Below, piece after piece: positions 33,320 to 44,144 of a stretch of DNA of 55,209 bases (position 1 is its first letter; each line of letters begins with the position of its first letter). The stretch is taken from the NCBI RefSeq assembly GCF_024539675.1, contig NZ_JAHHIT010000067.1, forward strand, positions 1 through 55,209, written 5' to 3'. This DNA is from Streptomyces hilarionis. GTDB taxonomy: Bacteria > Actinomycetota > Actinomycetes > Streptomycetales > Streptomycetaceae. The position numbers and the translations under genes are program-made. The notes beneath the pieces are model-generated. The model ran no database searches. It saw nothing but the letters and a program-made list of their open reading frames with translations, and was not told the DNA's origin.

Positions 33320-33598
33320 GGCCTTCCCGAGGGTTCGGTGTGGCCGCGCGGCCCTTGATGGCCACCGGCTGGCCCATCGTAGCCACGCGCGCGTGTGTGC
33401 GACGGTCGGGCACCCGGCCCCCCGTGTCCCGTCGTGTCGGCCCCGCCCCGGTCACCGGCGGGTCGCGTCCGTCGTATGGACGCGCGGTGACGGGAGTGGA
33501 AAGCTCGAAGGACCGCGGGCGTCGCCGGAGCCGCCATCGCACGCGGGGCCGTCGTGCCCGCGCCCCCAGTGACCTCACCGTGCACGGGAGGCAAGGAA

Positions 33599-35785
33599 AT
33601 GGGCGACAAGGCGAACGCACACCCCGGAGCCGCCGGCAGGGCTACAGCGGCCGACCACCCCGCGTCCGTACGGAATGTGGTGCTGGTCGGCCACTGCGGA
33701 TCGGGCAAGACGACCTTGGTGGAGGCTCTCGCGCTCACCACGGGAGCGGTGAACCGGGCGGGCCGCGTGGAGGACGGCGGCACCGTCTCCGACTACGACG
33801 AGATCGAGCACCGTCAGCAGCGCTCGGTGCAGCTCTCCCTGGTGCCGGTCGAATGGGACGGCATCAAGATCAACCTTCTCGACACCCCCGGATACGCCGA
33901 CTTCGTCGGCGAGCTCAGGGCCGGTCTGCGCGCCGCGGACGCGGCCCTGTTCGTCGTCTCGGCGGCGGACGGCGTGGACGGCTCGACCCGCATGGTCTGG
34001 GACGAGTGCGCGGCCGTCGGCTTGCCCCGCGCGATCGTCGTCACACATCTGGAGGCCGCGCGCGCGGACTTCGAGGAGATGACCCGGATCTGCGCGCAGG
34101 CCTTCGGCGGCGACGACCCGGATGCCGTGCTGCCGCTGTACCTGCCGCTGCGCGGCCCCGCAGGACCCGACGGGCACGCGCCCGTGACGGGGCTGACCGG
34201 GCTGCTGTCGCGCAAGCTCTTCGACTACTCCACCGGCGAGCGCAAGGAGTCGGAACCCGGCGAGGACCAGCTGCCGGACATCGAGCAGGCCCGCAACCGG
34301 CTGATCGAGGGGATCATCGCCGAGAGCGAGGACGAGACCCTCATGGACCGCTATCTCGGCGGCGAGCAGATCGACGTCGGCACGCTCGTCGACGACCTGG
34401 AGCGGGCCGTCGCGCGCGGCACGTTCTTCCCCGTCCTGGCCGCCGCCCCCGCCGGCGAGGGCGCCCGGCAGGGCCTCGGCACGGTCGAGCTGCTGGAACT
34501 GGTGACCAGGGGCTTCCCGACGCCCCTGGAGCGCGAGGCGCCCCGCGTGACGACCGTGGCCGGCGAGCCGCGCGAGCTGAAGCCCTGCGATCCGGGCGGG
34601 CCGCTGGTGGCGGAGGTCGTGAAGACCTCCTCCGACCCCTACGTCGGCCGGGTGTCGCTGGTGCGCGTCTTCTCCGGCACGCTGCATCCCGACGCGACCG
34701 TCCACGTCTCGGGGCACGGCCTCGCCGACCGCGGCCACGAGGACCATGACGTCGACGAACGCGTGGGCGCCCTGTCCGCGCCGTTCGGCAAGCAGCAGCG
34801 GACCCTGACGCACTGCATCGCGGGCGATCTCGCGTGCGTGGCGAAACTCGGCCGCGCCGAGACGGGCGACACCCTCTCCGCCAAGGACGACCCGCTGCTC
34901 ATGGAGCCCTGGCAGATGCCGGACCCGTTGCTCCCGCTGGCCATCGAGGCGCACAGCAAGGCCGACGAGGACAAGCTCTCGCAGGGCCTCGCCCGGCTGG
35001 TCGCCGAGGATCCGACGATGCGCCTGGAACACAACCAGCACACCCGCCAGGTGGTCCTGTGGTGCCTGGGCGAGGCCCACGCCGACGTCGCCCTGGAGCG
35101 GCTGCGCTCCCGGTACGGCGTCCAGGTCGACGTCGTCCCGCACAAGGTCTCCCTGCGGGAGACGTTCGCGGCGCGGTCCGCGGGGCGCGGGCGGCACGTC
35201 AAGCAGTCCGGCGGGCACGGGCAGTACGCCGTCTGCGAGATCGAGGTGGAGCCGCTGCCGGGCGGCTCGGGCATCGAGTTCGTGGACAAGGTGGTGGGCG
35301 GCGCGGTGCCGCGCCAGTTCATCCCCTCCGTCGAGAAGGGCGTCCGGGCGCAGGCGGCCAAGGGCGTGGTGGCCGGCCACCCCCTGGTCGACGTCCGGAT
35401 CACGCTGCTGGACGGCAAGGCGCACTCGGTGGACTCCTCCGACGCCGCGTTCCAGACGGCGGGCGCGCTGGCGCTGCGGGAGGCCGCGGCGGACGCGAGG
35501 ATCCATCTGCTGGAGCCGGTGGCCGAGGTGTCCGTGCTGGTCGGCGACGACTACGTGGGCGCCGTGATGAGCGATCTGTCGGGGCGGCGCGGCCGTGTGC
35601 TGGGCACCGAGCAGACCAGCGGCAGCCGCACCGTGGTGCGGGCCGAGGTGCCCGAGATCGAGATCGGCCGGTACGCGGTCGACCTGCGGTCGCTCTCGCA
35701 CGGCACGGCGCGCTTCCACCGCGCGTACGCCCGGCACGAGCCGATGCCCCAGCAGGTCGCCGAGAGGGTGCGTCAACAGGCCTAG
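33599..35785 (+). CDS. Elongation factor G-like protein (EF-G2 type)
   Basis: A 728-residue translational GTPase with EF-G domain order. The P-loop GHCGSGKTTL lies at residues 31-40 and the G3 motif DTPGYADF near 95. The G4 base-specificity motif, normally NKxD, reads THLE at about 149-152. This change is typical of the actinobacterial EF-G2/FusA2 branch and makes canonical GTP-dependent translocation doubtful. The ATG at 33599 has a GGGAGGCAAGGA site just upstream. It is monocistronic. No antibiotic-resistance role can be read from the sequence. Confidence 0.9.
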   Translation: MGDKANAHPGAAGRATAADHPASVRNVVLVGHCGSGKTTLVEALALTTGAVNRAGRVEDGGTVSDYDEIEHRQQRSVQLSLVPVEWDGIKINLLDTPGYADFVGELRAGLRAADAALFVVSAADGVDGSTRMVWDECAAVGLPRAIVVTHLEAARADFEEMTRICAQAFGGDDPDAVLPLYLPLRGPAGPDGHAPVTGLTGLLSRKLFDYSTGERKESEPGEDQLPDIEQARNRLIEGIIAESEDETLMDRYLGGEQIDVGTLVDDLERAVARGTFFPVLAAAPAGEGARQGLGTVELLELVTRGFPTPLEREAPRVTTVAGEPRELKPCDPGGPLVAEVVKTSSDPYVGRVSLVRVFSGTLHPDATVHVSGHGLADRGHEDHDVDERVGALSAPFGKQQRTLTHCIAGDLACVAKLGRAETGDTLSAKDDPLLMEPWQMPDPLLPLAIEAHSKADEDKLSQGLARLVAEDPTMRLEHNQHTRQVVLWCLGEAHADVALERLRSRYGVQVDVVPHKVSLRETFAARSAGRGRHVKQSGGHGQYAVCEIEVEPLPGGSGIEFVDKVVGGAVPRQFIPSVEKGVRAQAAKGVVAGHPLVDVRITLLDGKAHSVDSSDAAFQTAGALALREAAADARIHLLEPVAEVSVLVGDDYVGAVMSDLSGRRGRVLGTEQTSGSRTVVRAEVPEIEIGRYAVDLRSLSHGTARFHRAYARHEPMPQQVAERVRQQA

Positions 35786-36059
35786 ACCGGACCGGCGTTC
35801 GAGGCGGAGCCGCCCGCGAGTGGCCGGTGCGGCGCCGCGAGGGAACGGTTGCCTCCGATGCGGCGGGCGGCTTCGGCCGTCCGCCGACGGATGTCGGCGC
35901 CTGCGGATACGCTGATGACCTGATCAACAGGTGTGCGGAGCACGGAAGTCGGGAAGGCCGCAGTGGGGGATGTCCGACACATGAGCGCGGGAGAAGGAGC
36001 GGCGTCCGGTGCGTGCCGGACACCTCCTGGGGCGAGAGCAGCGGCGATCGGGGGCGGGA

Positions 36060-37721
36060 ATGACCGTTGGCAGCGGTTACGCGGACATCTTCGGACCACA
36101 GGTGCCGCAGATGGGCGACGGCGGGCAGACGCCGACGCTCGGTCTGGCCTCGGCCGCCTACCGGGACAGCCCGGTCGAGGACATCAAGAAGGCCGACAAC
36201 GAGTGGCACCAGACGGCGGTCGCCCCGGGCCGCAAGTGGGCCAAGATCTTCCGGCCCAACCTCGGCGAGGCGTTCTCGCAGGCGGTGATCGACCGCATGC
36301 TCGGCGTCGGCCGCAAACCGCTCATCCAGTCCTTCGGCAGCGAGCCGCAGGCGGTCGTCGAGCACTGTCTGGCGGCCACCCGCATCCGCCGGGAACGCGA
36401 CAAGAAGCTCACCGCCGTCATGCTGCTGTGCGGTGTGCTGTTCCTGCCCGGGCTGCTGGTGTGGCTGCTGGTCTTCCAGCTCCGGGCGACCATGGGCAGG
36501 CTGGACGACAAGCGGATCTCCGGCGTGGGCACGGGACTGCTCGTGGCCGTGGGCGCGCTCGCGGTCCTCTTCCTGGTCAAGATGCCGTTCGGCGGTGTCG
36601 TCGGCTGGTACGCGCGCGGTTGCGTCGTGGCGCCGGTGGCCGGCTGGTTCCTGGCCAAGCGGATCTGCGAGAAGACCGCGGTGGACCTGCGCGAGCGCTG
36701 GGACAGCCTGCTGTCGGGCGGCAGCGTCGGCGCGAAGGTCCCCGAGGCGGTGCCGACCAGCCCGAACCAGACGGCGGCCGAGCAGCTGCGCCAGTCGCTG
36801 GCCCGGCTCAGCGCCGAGCAGCAGTCCAACTCGGTCTTCTACGCCGGTCCCAAGGGGATACTCGGCATGGGCACCCGCTGGGGCGCGTGGCACCTCGCCG
36901 AGGAACTGGTGCCGACCGACCCGAACAAGGGCGTGCACGAGTTCCGCAGCTGGACGGTCGTACGGGCCATCCACGACCAGCTCAGTGTGCTCAACCGGCA
37001 GAGCCTGAAGACCGGCGGCTTCCCGCCGCCCTCGGTCCGGCACTGGATCGTGACCCCGGTCGGCGAGAACGCCAAGGCGGTCGCCCGGCCGGAGGGGACC
37101 GACGTCGAGGCCTACCAGGTCAAGCCGAGGGCCATAGAGGACATCTGCAACAACCAGCAGTTCGGCGGCGGCGACCGGCACTACCTGGGCGTCCAGTGGC
37201 CGCTGTGGGACGGCCAGTTGATCCTCACCATGCTGATCACGGTGACGGTGCTGCACGAGACGCTGCGCATCGAGGTGACCGGGCACGCGCTGGGGCCGGT
37301 CAACGGTCTGTTCACCACCAAGCCCGAGGCCCCCGTCAAGGAGGTCGCCAAGAGCGTCCGCTTCTGGGAGACGCGCACGGTGAAGCTTCCGCTGGTCACC
37401 GCCGACGAGGTGGTCCGGCTGGCCGCGCGCGCCACGATCAGCTGGTATCCGCCGCTGCTGAAGTGGCTCGGCGGCGGCATCGGCCTGCCCGAGCCGTTCG
37501 GCCTGCGGCACGCCTGGGCCGACCAGCCCTGGCGTCACCGCTTCATGGCCGACGACGCGCTGCGCGCGGCCACCCCGGTGCTGCGCGTGGTGCACGCGGC
37601 GGCGCTCAAGGTGCTCCGGGAGCACGACGTGGACATCGACAAGTTCAGCTCGCGCTCGTCGGTCCTGAGCGGCGCGGTCCAGGACGTGTCGCCGCGCAAG
37701 GCGGACACCTACGACGCGTGA
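36060..37721 (+). CDS. Conserved multi-pass membrane protein of unknown function
   Basis: A 553-residue protein. Residues 1-115 are soluble and hydrophilic. Three membrane helices are visible at about 117-141, 156-174 and 178-199, and a fourth hydrophobic segment (LILTMLITVTVLHETL) near 385-400. The rest is a soluble domain with no recognisable catalytic motif. The start is ATG at 36060 with a GGGGGCGGGA ribosome-binding site 7 bases upstream. It stands alone between the EF-G-like gene and a terminator. I do not recognise the family beyond it being conserved in this position in Streptomyces. The preceding 275 bp hold no clear gene. Confidence 0.8.
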   Translation: MTVGSGYADIFGPQVPQMGDGGQTPTLGLASAAYRDSPVEDIKKADNEWHQTAVAPGRKWAKIFRPNLGEAFSQAVIDRMLGVGRKPLIQSFGSEPQAVVEHCLAATRIRRERDKKLTAVMLLCGVLFLPGLLVWLLVFQLRATMGRLDDKRISGVGTGLLVAVGALAVLFLVKMPFGGVVGWYARGCVVAPVAGWFLAKRICEKTAVDLRERWDSLLSGGSVGAKVPEAVPTSPNQTAAEQLRQSLARLSAEQQSNSVFYAGPKGILGMGTRWGAWHLAEELVPTDPNKGVHEFRSWTVVRAIHDQLSVLNRQSLKTGGFPPPSVRHWIVTPVGENAKAVARPEGTDVEAYQVKPRAIEDICNNQQFGGGDRHYLGVQWPLWDGQLILTMLITVTVLHETLRIEVTGHALGPVNGLFTTKPEAPVKEVAKSVRFWETRTVKLPLVTADEVVRLAARATISWYPPLLKWLGGGIGLPEPFGLRHAWADQPWRHRFMADDALRAATPVLRVVHAAALKVLREHDVDIDKFSSRSSVLSGAVQDVSPRKADTYDA

Positions 37722-37740
37722 GCCGGCTGCCGTGCCGTCC

Positions 37741-37767
37741 GCGGGGGCCGGTGGAGCCGGCCCCCGC
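37741..37767. terminator. Convergent terminator before the HIT gene
   Basis: GCGGGGGCCGG and CCGGCCCCCGC form a perfect 11-bp stem with a 5-base loop between two convergent genes. Confidence 0.85.
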
Positions 37768-37787
37768 CCTCTGGACGGGCGGCGGGG

Positions 37788-38339
37788 TCAGCGCGTGACC
37801 GGCCAGGCGTCGGCCAGCATCTTCCTGGTGTCCGCGAGGAGTTGGGGCAGCACGCGCGTGTGTCCCACGACCGGCATGAAGTTGGTGTCGCCACCCCAGC
37901 GGGGCACGATGTGCTGGTGCAGGTGGGCGGCGATGCCCGCCCCCGCCACGCCGCCCTGGTTCATGCCGATGTTGAATCCGTGCGCGCCGGACGCGGTGCG
38001 CAGGGCCGTCATCGCCTGCTTGGTCAGCTCCGCGAGCTCGGCGGTCTCCGGGACGGTCAGATCGGTGTAGTCGGCCACGTGCCGGTAGGGCACGGTCATC
38101 AGGTGGCCGCCGTTGTACGGGTACAGGTTCAGCACCGCGTACACGTGCTCGCCGCGCCGGACGACCAGACCGTCCTCGTCCGACTTGGCCGGGATCGAGC
38201 AGAACGGGCAACCGTCGCCGGCACCCGGGCCGGTCGGCTTGTTCTCACCCTGGATGTAGGCCATCCGGTGGGGGGTCCACAGGCGCTGGAACGAGTCCTG
38301 CGTCCCCACTCCGATCTGCTGCTCCGGCTCACTCGTCAT
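37788..38339 (-). CDS. HIT-family hydrolase (Ap4A phosphorylase-like)
   Basis: A 183-residue histidine-triad protein with AHLHQHIVPRW near residues 138-148 (the HxHxH triad) and a CPFC zinc-type pair near 44-47. Mycobacterial homologues of this subgroup are Ap4A phosphorylases, so cleavage of diadenosine tetraphosphate is the likely reaction. ATG at 38339 matches the usual family start (MTSEPEQQ). An ATG four codons earlier is possible. Divergent from the potassium-channel gene, with an 80-bp gap. Confidence 0.9.
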   Translation of the reverse strand: MTSEPEQQIGVGTQDSFQRLWTPHRMAYIQGENKPTGPGAGDGCPFCSIPAKSDEDGLVVRRGEHVYAVLNLYPYNGGHLMTVPYRHVADYTDLTVPETAELAELTKQAMTALRTASGAHGFNIGMNQGGVAGAGIAAHLHQHIVPRWGGDTNFMPVVGHTRVLPQLLADTRKMLADAWPVTR

Positions 38340-38418
38340 GCCTGTCAGCATATGGCGTCGCCCGTTCGCGGCGTGTCGCCGGGGTTCGGACGAACGGCGG
38401 CCGGGCGAAGCTGGCCCG

Positions 38419-39102
38419 ATGGACGAAGTCAGCCCTCAGATCCGCTGGGAGCAGCGCGCCGAGATCCCCCTGGCGGTCGCCTCGCTGGTGTTCCTCGCCA
38501 TGTACGCCGTGCTGGTCCTGGCCCAGGGTCTGGCGACCGGGTGGCGGGACGTCTGCACCGGGGTGCTGGCCGCAGCGTGGTTCCTGTTCGGCCTCGACTA
38601 CGTCGTGCGCTGGCGGCTCAGCGGACGGCGCCTGGGCTTCGTCAGCAGGCACAAGCTCGACACCGTGGTCGTGCTGCTGCCCCTGCTGCGCCCGCTGCGC
38701 GTGGTCCGGCTGTACGAGGCCGTGCAGCACCGGCGCGGGGAGCCCCGGCTGGCGCTGTACGCGCGCGTGATCACGTACTCGGGGCTGACGACGCTGCTCC
38801 TCGGCTTCGCGAGCGCGCTCGCCGTCTACGACCGGGAACGCGACGCCCCGGGCACCACCATGCACACGTTCGGGGACGCGCTGTGGTGGGCTGCGGCGAC
38901 GCTCACCACGGTGGGGTACGGCGACGTCGTGCCGGTGACGACCGGAGGCCGGGTGATCGCGGTCGGGCTGATGGCCTGCGGGCTGGCGCTGCTGGGGGCG
39001 GTCACCGGCTCGTTCTCGTCGTGGCTGATCCAGGTGTTCTCGCGGGAGGGCGAGACCGGGGCCGTCGTCCCGGGGAAGGACGACGGGCCCCGGGGGAAGT
39101 GA
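38419..39102 (+). CDS. Potassium channel family protein
   Basis: A 227-residue voltage-gated-type ion channel. The selectivity filter TTVGYGD lies at residues 163-169. Four helices precede it (about 17-38, 47-64, 80-98 and 113-137), and the fourth is preceded by spaced arginines (LRPLRVVRLYE) resembling a reduced voltage sensor. A last helix follows at 178-200. The ATG at 38419 is the most 3' plausible start. The tail is short, with no visible nucleotide-binding domain. Its stop lies inside a strong hairpin shared with the convergent thrS gene. Confidence 0.88.
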   Translation: MDEVSPQIRWEQRAEIPLAVASLVFLAMYAVLVLAQGLATGWRDVCTGVLAAAWFLFGLDYVVRWRLSGRRLGFVSRHKLDTVVVLLPLLRPLRVVRLYEAVQHRRGEPRLALYARVITYSGLTTLLLGFASALAVYDRERDAPGTTMHTFGDALWWAAATLTTVGYGDVVPVTTGGRVIAVGLMACGLALLGAVTGSFSSWLIQVFSREGETGAVVPGKDDGPRGK

Positions 39103-39117
39103 CTCCCCCCGGGGCCC
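39085..39117. terminator. Bidirectional terminator between channel gene and thrS
   Basis: GGGCCCCGGGGG (39085-39096) pairs with CCCCCGGGGCCC (39106-39117) in a 12-bp stem. The channel gene's TGA lies in the 9-base loop. Confidence 0.85.
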
Positions 39118-39130
39118 GCGCCGCACGTCG

Positions 39131-41107
<1,977 letters not shown>

Positions 41108-41196
41108 CGGTCTCTCCTGACTGAAGGGGGTGCGGCGCCATACCGTGAGCGCGCGCAAGAGGCGATCGTACCGACCCGCACCCGCCGACCGCGAAA

Positions 41197-42447
41197 TCAG
41201 CCTTGCGGCCCCTCCCCTTCGCGGGCGTCCTGCGCGCAGGCCTCCTCGAAGACGTCCGCGACCGCCGCGTTCCCCTGTGCCGATTTCATCAGCCGGTCCC
41301 GCTCGGCCTCGTCCACCTGCACGGGGGCCACGCCGCAGGCGCCCGTGAGCCGGCGGAACCCGCCCCGGCTCTCCAGCCGGCCCTGCACCCGCACCGGCAG
41401 TCCGACGAGATGGGCCTGCCCGGCGGTCTTGTAGTCCTCCTCGCCGAGGGTGAGCCGCAGATACGGGATGTCGGCGCCGGCCAGCACCCGCAGGCGCACG
41501 CTTCCGTCGCCACGCGGTCCCGGCCTGCGCAGACGGACGACGGTGCCGGTGATCCGCACGCCCACGGAGGGCTCCTCGCGCAGATAGCGGGCGCCCGCCT
41601 CGCGCAGCACGGACAGGTCGCCGGGAGAGAACTCCACCGGCTCCCCGCCCGCGGCGCAGTCCGCGGGCACGCCGGCCGCCGGCGACCACTCGACGGCGAT
41701 CCGGGCGCCCTCGGCGCCGCGCACCAGGGCGATCAGCGCCTCGGTGAGCTCGCGGCTCGCGCCGGCCTCCACCGCACCGTCGAAGGCGTCCATGCGGCCG
41801 GTGGCCCGCTGGTAGTCGACGGCCTCGCGGACCGCGTAGAGAGCCTGGTGGAGACGGACCGCGAGGGCGCGCGCGCCGGCGACCGGCACGAAGGCGGTCA
41901 GTCTGCGTCCCCCGGTCGCGGATCCGACCAGGACGTCGTCCAGGGTCGCGAGGGCGGCGCGTCGGTGCCGTGCGCCGTAGTAGCCCGCCCGCGCCCGGGT
42001 GGCGAGCGCGCCGGCCAGCAGCACCTGGCGGGCGGCGGCGCGCAGCTGCTCCTCCACGGCCCAGGAGGCGGCCCCCGCGGGCCCGGTCGGCGCGTCCCGC
42101 CACCAGCGGATCTCGTCGCTGGGCACGGCCAGGGCGACGAGCACCTCGCGCGCGGCGGGCGTGCCGCTGCGCGTGAGCGCCGCCAGCGCCTCGCCGAGCA
42201 GGTCGTCGCTGTCGGGAAAGGCGCGGCTCTCCGGCACGAGGAGGCTCGTCCCGGCGCCGCCGGGCCCCGGCGGGGTCCAGCGGCCGTAGCGTCCCGCCGC
42301 GCCGCCCCGGCGCTGCCAGCCGTGCCGGCGCAGCAGCGCGCCCAGGACCGCGGGGTCGACCGCGGAGGGCTCCGGCGGCTGGTTCCAGAGGGTCTCGGGG
42401 TGCGGCCGCACCGGCCGGAGCCGTTCGTCGAGGGGGCGGTGGGTCAC
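41197..42447 (-). CDS. Unknown protein with OB-like C-terminal region, coupled to DUF4365 gene
   Basis: A 416-residue protein starting at GTG (VTHRPLDERLRPV). Residues 1-110 are rich in Arg, Gly and Pro. The middle is largely helical. The C-terminal 110 residues (RITGTVVRLRR, RLTLGEEDYKTAGQAHLVGLPVRVQGRLE) have the alternating beta pattern of an OB-fold, suggesting nucleic-acid or oligomer binding. The family is not one I recognise. The start overlaps the DUF4365 stop (GTGA), so the two are translated together and probably act together. No membrane segment or export signal is visible. Confidence 0.75.
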   Translation of the reverse strand: MTHRPLDERLRPVRPHPETLWNQPPEPSAVDPAVLGALLRRHGWQRRGGAAGRYGRWTPPGPGGAGTSLLVPESRAFPDSDDLLGEALAALTRSGTPAAREVLVALAVPSDEIRWWRDAPTGPAGAASWAVEEQLRAAARQVLLAGALATRARAGYYGARHRRAALATLDDVLVGSATGGRRLTAFVPVAGARALAVRLHQALYAVREAVDYQRATGRMDAFDGAVEAGASRELTEALIALVRGAEGARIAVEWSPAAGVPADCAAGGEPVEFSPGDLSVLREAGARYLREEPSVGVRITGTVVRLRRPGPRGDGSVRLRVLAGADIPYLRLTLGEEDYKTAGQAHLVGLPVRVQGRLESRGGFRRLTGACGVAPVQVDEAERDRLMKSAQGNAAVADVFEEACAQDAREGEGPQG

Positions 42448-43010
42448 GGTCTGCCTCCCGTCCCGACCCGCGTCATGATCTCGCACAGCGCCCGGTCGTC
42501 GAAGATGCGTGTGGTCGGTATCCGCACGGTGGTCCGGGTCCGGCCGGTGATCGGGTGGCCGGCGAGATTGACCCAGTAGCAACAGTGCCGCAGGTCGAGG
42601 CGGTCGTGGCCGGCCCGCAGCCACTGCTCCCGCGACCGGGGGACGATCATCACGACGAGGATCTTGTGCACCGAGACGGGGGTGCGGGCGAGCTTGCGCA
42701 GGTGGTCGTTGTCCAGGGTGAAGGAGAAGAAGCGGCCCGGCGGGTCCGGGCGCACCTGGTAGGTCGCCTTGAGCTGCACCTTGATGGTCACCTCGTCGTC
42801 GACGGTGTGCCCGGGTGCGCTGTGGCTGACGTGCCAGTCGATCCCGTTGTCGGGGAACGGCTGGGACAGCGAGCAGCCGGCGGCCGCCGCGACGGCGTGC
42901 AGATAGCCCACCTGGAGCGTCTCCATGCAGGCGGTCGTGGCGAGCGTGCCGCGGTGAACGTCCGCGCGTTCAGGCAGCAGCCCGCCCCGCTCGGGCTGCG
43001 CAATCGCCAT
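42444..43010 (-). CDS. DUF4365 domain-containing protein
   Basis: A 188-residue protein. The DUF4365-type core shows FPDNGIDWHV near residues 52-61 and IKVQLKATYQ near 76-85. The spacing of the aspartate (D58) and the QxK triad (Q79, K81) recalls a PD-(D/E)XK nuclease core with a Q-x-K variant. That is inference. The family has no settled function. ATG at 43010 is preferred, with other upstream leucine codons possible. It is first of a two-gene unit with the OB-like protein and is divergent from the exonuclease gene. Confidence 0.78.
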   Translation of the reverse strand: MAIAQPERGGLLPERADVHRGTLATTACMETLQVGYLHAVAAAAGCSLSQPFPDNGIDWHVSHSAPGHTVDDEVTIKVQLKATYQVRPDPPGRFFSFTLDNDHLRKLARTPVSVHKILVVMIVPRSREQWLRAGHDRLDLRHCCYWVNLAGHPITGRTRTTVRIPTTRIFDDRALCEIMTRVGTGGRP

Positions 43011-43178
43011 GGCCAACAGCCTTCCCCTCAGGACCCGTCCCCGTGACGGGCCGCTGAACTGCAAAGACCCGTACTCGTGTTGTCTCCGTCCGGCGTACGG
43101 CGCAAACAGCCCGGGTATCACCAAAGCGGCAGAAGACGGTGCGTCAGCTGCCGTGGGTGAACGAGGGGTTGAGTAGGT

Positions 43179-43904
43179 ATGGCGTACTGGTACGAGGGCC
43201 CATTGGCCGCATTTGACACGGAGACGACGGGCGTCGACGTGGAGACCGACCGGATCGTGTCGGCCGCCCTCGTCGTCCAGGACGCGCCGGGTGCGCGGCC
43301 ACGGGTGAGCCGGTGGCTGGTGAACCCGGGCGTCCCGGTGCCCGCCGGGGCGACGGAGGTGCACGGGCTGACCGACGACCATCTTCAGCGCAACGGCCGC
43401 TGGCCGTCGCCGGTGATGTTCGAGATAGCCGAGCTGCTCGCCGAACAGGCGGCGGCGGGACGGCCGTTGGTGGTCATGAACGCGCCGTTCGACCTGACGC
43501 TGCTCGACCGTGAGCTGCGCAGGCACCGCGCCTCGTCGCTGGGCGACTGGCTGGACGCGACACCGCTGCGGGTGCTGGACCCCCGGGTGCTGGACAAGCA
43601 CCTGGACCGCTACCGCAAGGGCCGGCGCACGCTCACCGACCTGTGCGCGCACTACGAGGTGACGCTGGCGGAGGCGCACGACGCGGCGGCGGACGCGCTG
43701 GCCGCGCTGGAGGTGGTCCGGGCGCTGGGCCGCCGGTTCGCGACGCGGCTGGAGCGCCTGTCCCCCGCCGAGCTGCACACCTTGCAGACGACCTGGCACG
43801 CGGCGCAGGCGCGGGGACTTCAGGCGTGGTTCGCCCGCAGCGGCACCCCGGAGACGGTGGACACGTCGTGGCCCCTGCGGCCCGAGATGCCGGCCGCCGC
43901 GTAG
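43179..43904 (+). CDS. DEDDh 3'-5' exonuclease (DnaQ-like)
   Basis: A 241-residue stand-alone proofreading-type exonuclease. The four acidic motifs are visible: FDTETTG (D13/E15 area), the central MNAPFDLTLL, and DAAADALAALEV with the general-base histidine just before it (EAHDAAADA). The ATG follows AGTAGGT. It is a family member without polymerase or helicase neighbours, so repair, RNA turnover and signalling roles are all possible. Divergent from the DUF4365 pair across 168 bp, which may contain both promoters. Confidence 0.88.
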   Translation: MAYWYEGPLAAFDTETTGVDVETDRIVSAALVVQDAPGARPRVSRWLVNPGVPVPAGATEVHGLTDDHLQRNGRWPSPVMFEIAELLAEQAAAGRPLVVMNAPFDLTLLDRELRRHRASSLGDWLDATPLRVLDPRVLDKHLDRYRKGRRTLTDLCAHYEVTLAEAHDAAADALAALEVVRALGRRFATRLERLSPAELHTLQTTWHAAQARGLQAWFARSGTPETVDTSWPLRPEMPAAA

Positions 43905-43993
43905 GAGGCCCGGCGCGCCCGGCGCTCCCAGGACGCCTGCCCGGCGCACGCGGCACACGACGGGCACGACGGGCGTCAGGGACCACGGGCGTG

Positions 43994-44024
43994 AAAAAAG
44001 CCGGTCCGCTGTATGCGGACCGGC
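43994..44024 (-). terminator. Terminator of tRNA-Val
   Basis: GCCGGTCCGC and GCGGACCGGC form a 10-bp stem with loop TGTAT. On the minus strand it is followed by a run of six T. This is a textbook intrinsic terminator just past the tRNA 3' end. Confidence 0.92.
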
Positions 44025-44033
44025 CTCTCCCGG

Positions 44034-44105
44034 TGGGCGATACTGGGTTCGAACCAGTGACCTCTTCGGTGTGAACGAAGCGCTCTCCCACTGAGCTAAT
44101 CGCCC
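44034..44105 (-). tRNA. tRNA-Val (anticodon CAC)
   Basis: The minus strand reads a full cloverleaf: acceptor GGGCGAT pairing with ATCGCCC, D arm GCTC/GAGC, anticodon stem CTTCG/CGAAG with loop TTCACAC (anticodon CAC, reading GUG), and T arm ACTGG-TTCGAAC-CCAGT. The discriminator base is A. The 3' CCA is not encoded and must be added enzymatically. Confidence 0.95.
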
Positions 44106-44144
44106 GGGAACGCACTGAACCATACAGGTCTCCGTGCGCTTCCT

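Noticed and set aside
33320..33598. Promoter pair in the pgsA/EF-G-like divergent gap
   Set aside because: A TACGAT hexamer is present but no -35 box at acceptable spacing could be paired with it.
33575..35776. 733-residue frame antisense to the EF-G-like gene
   Set aside because: Antisense shadow; composition is Arg/His/Gly-rich and has no start signal or domain.
41108..41196. Possible T-box or other leader RNA upstream of thrS
   Set aside because: No T-box consensus, specifier loop or anti-terminator was found in the 89 bp.
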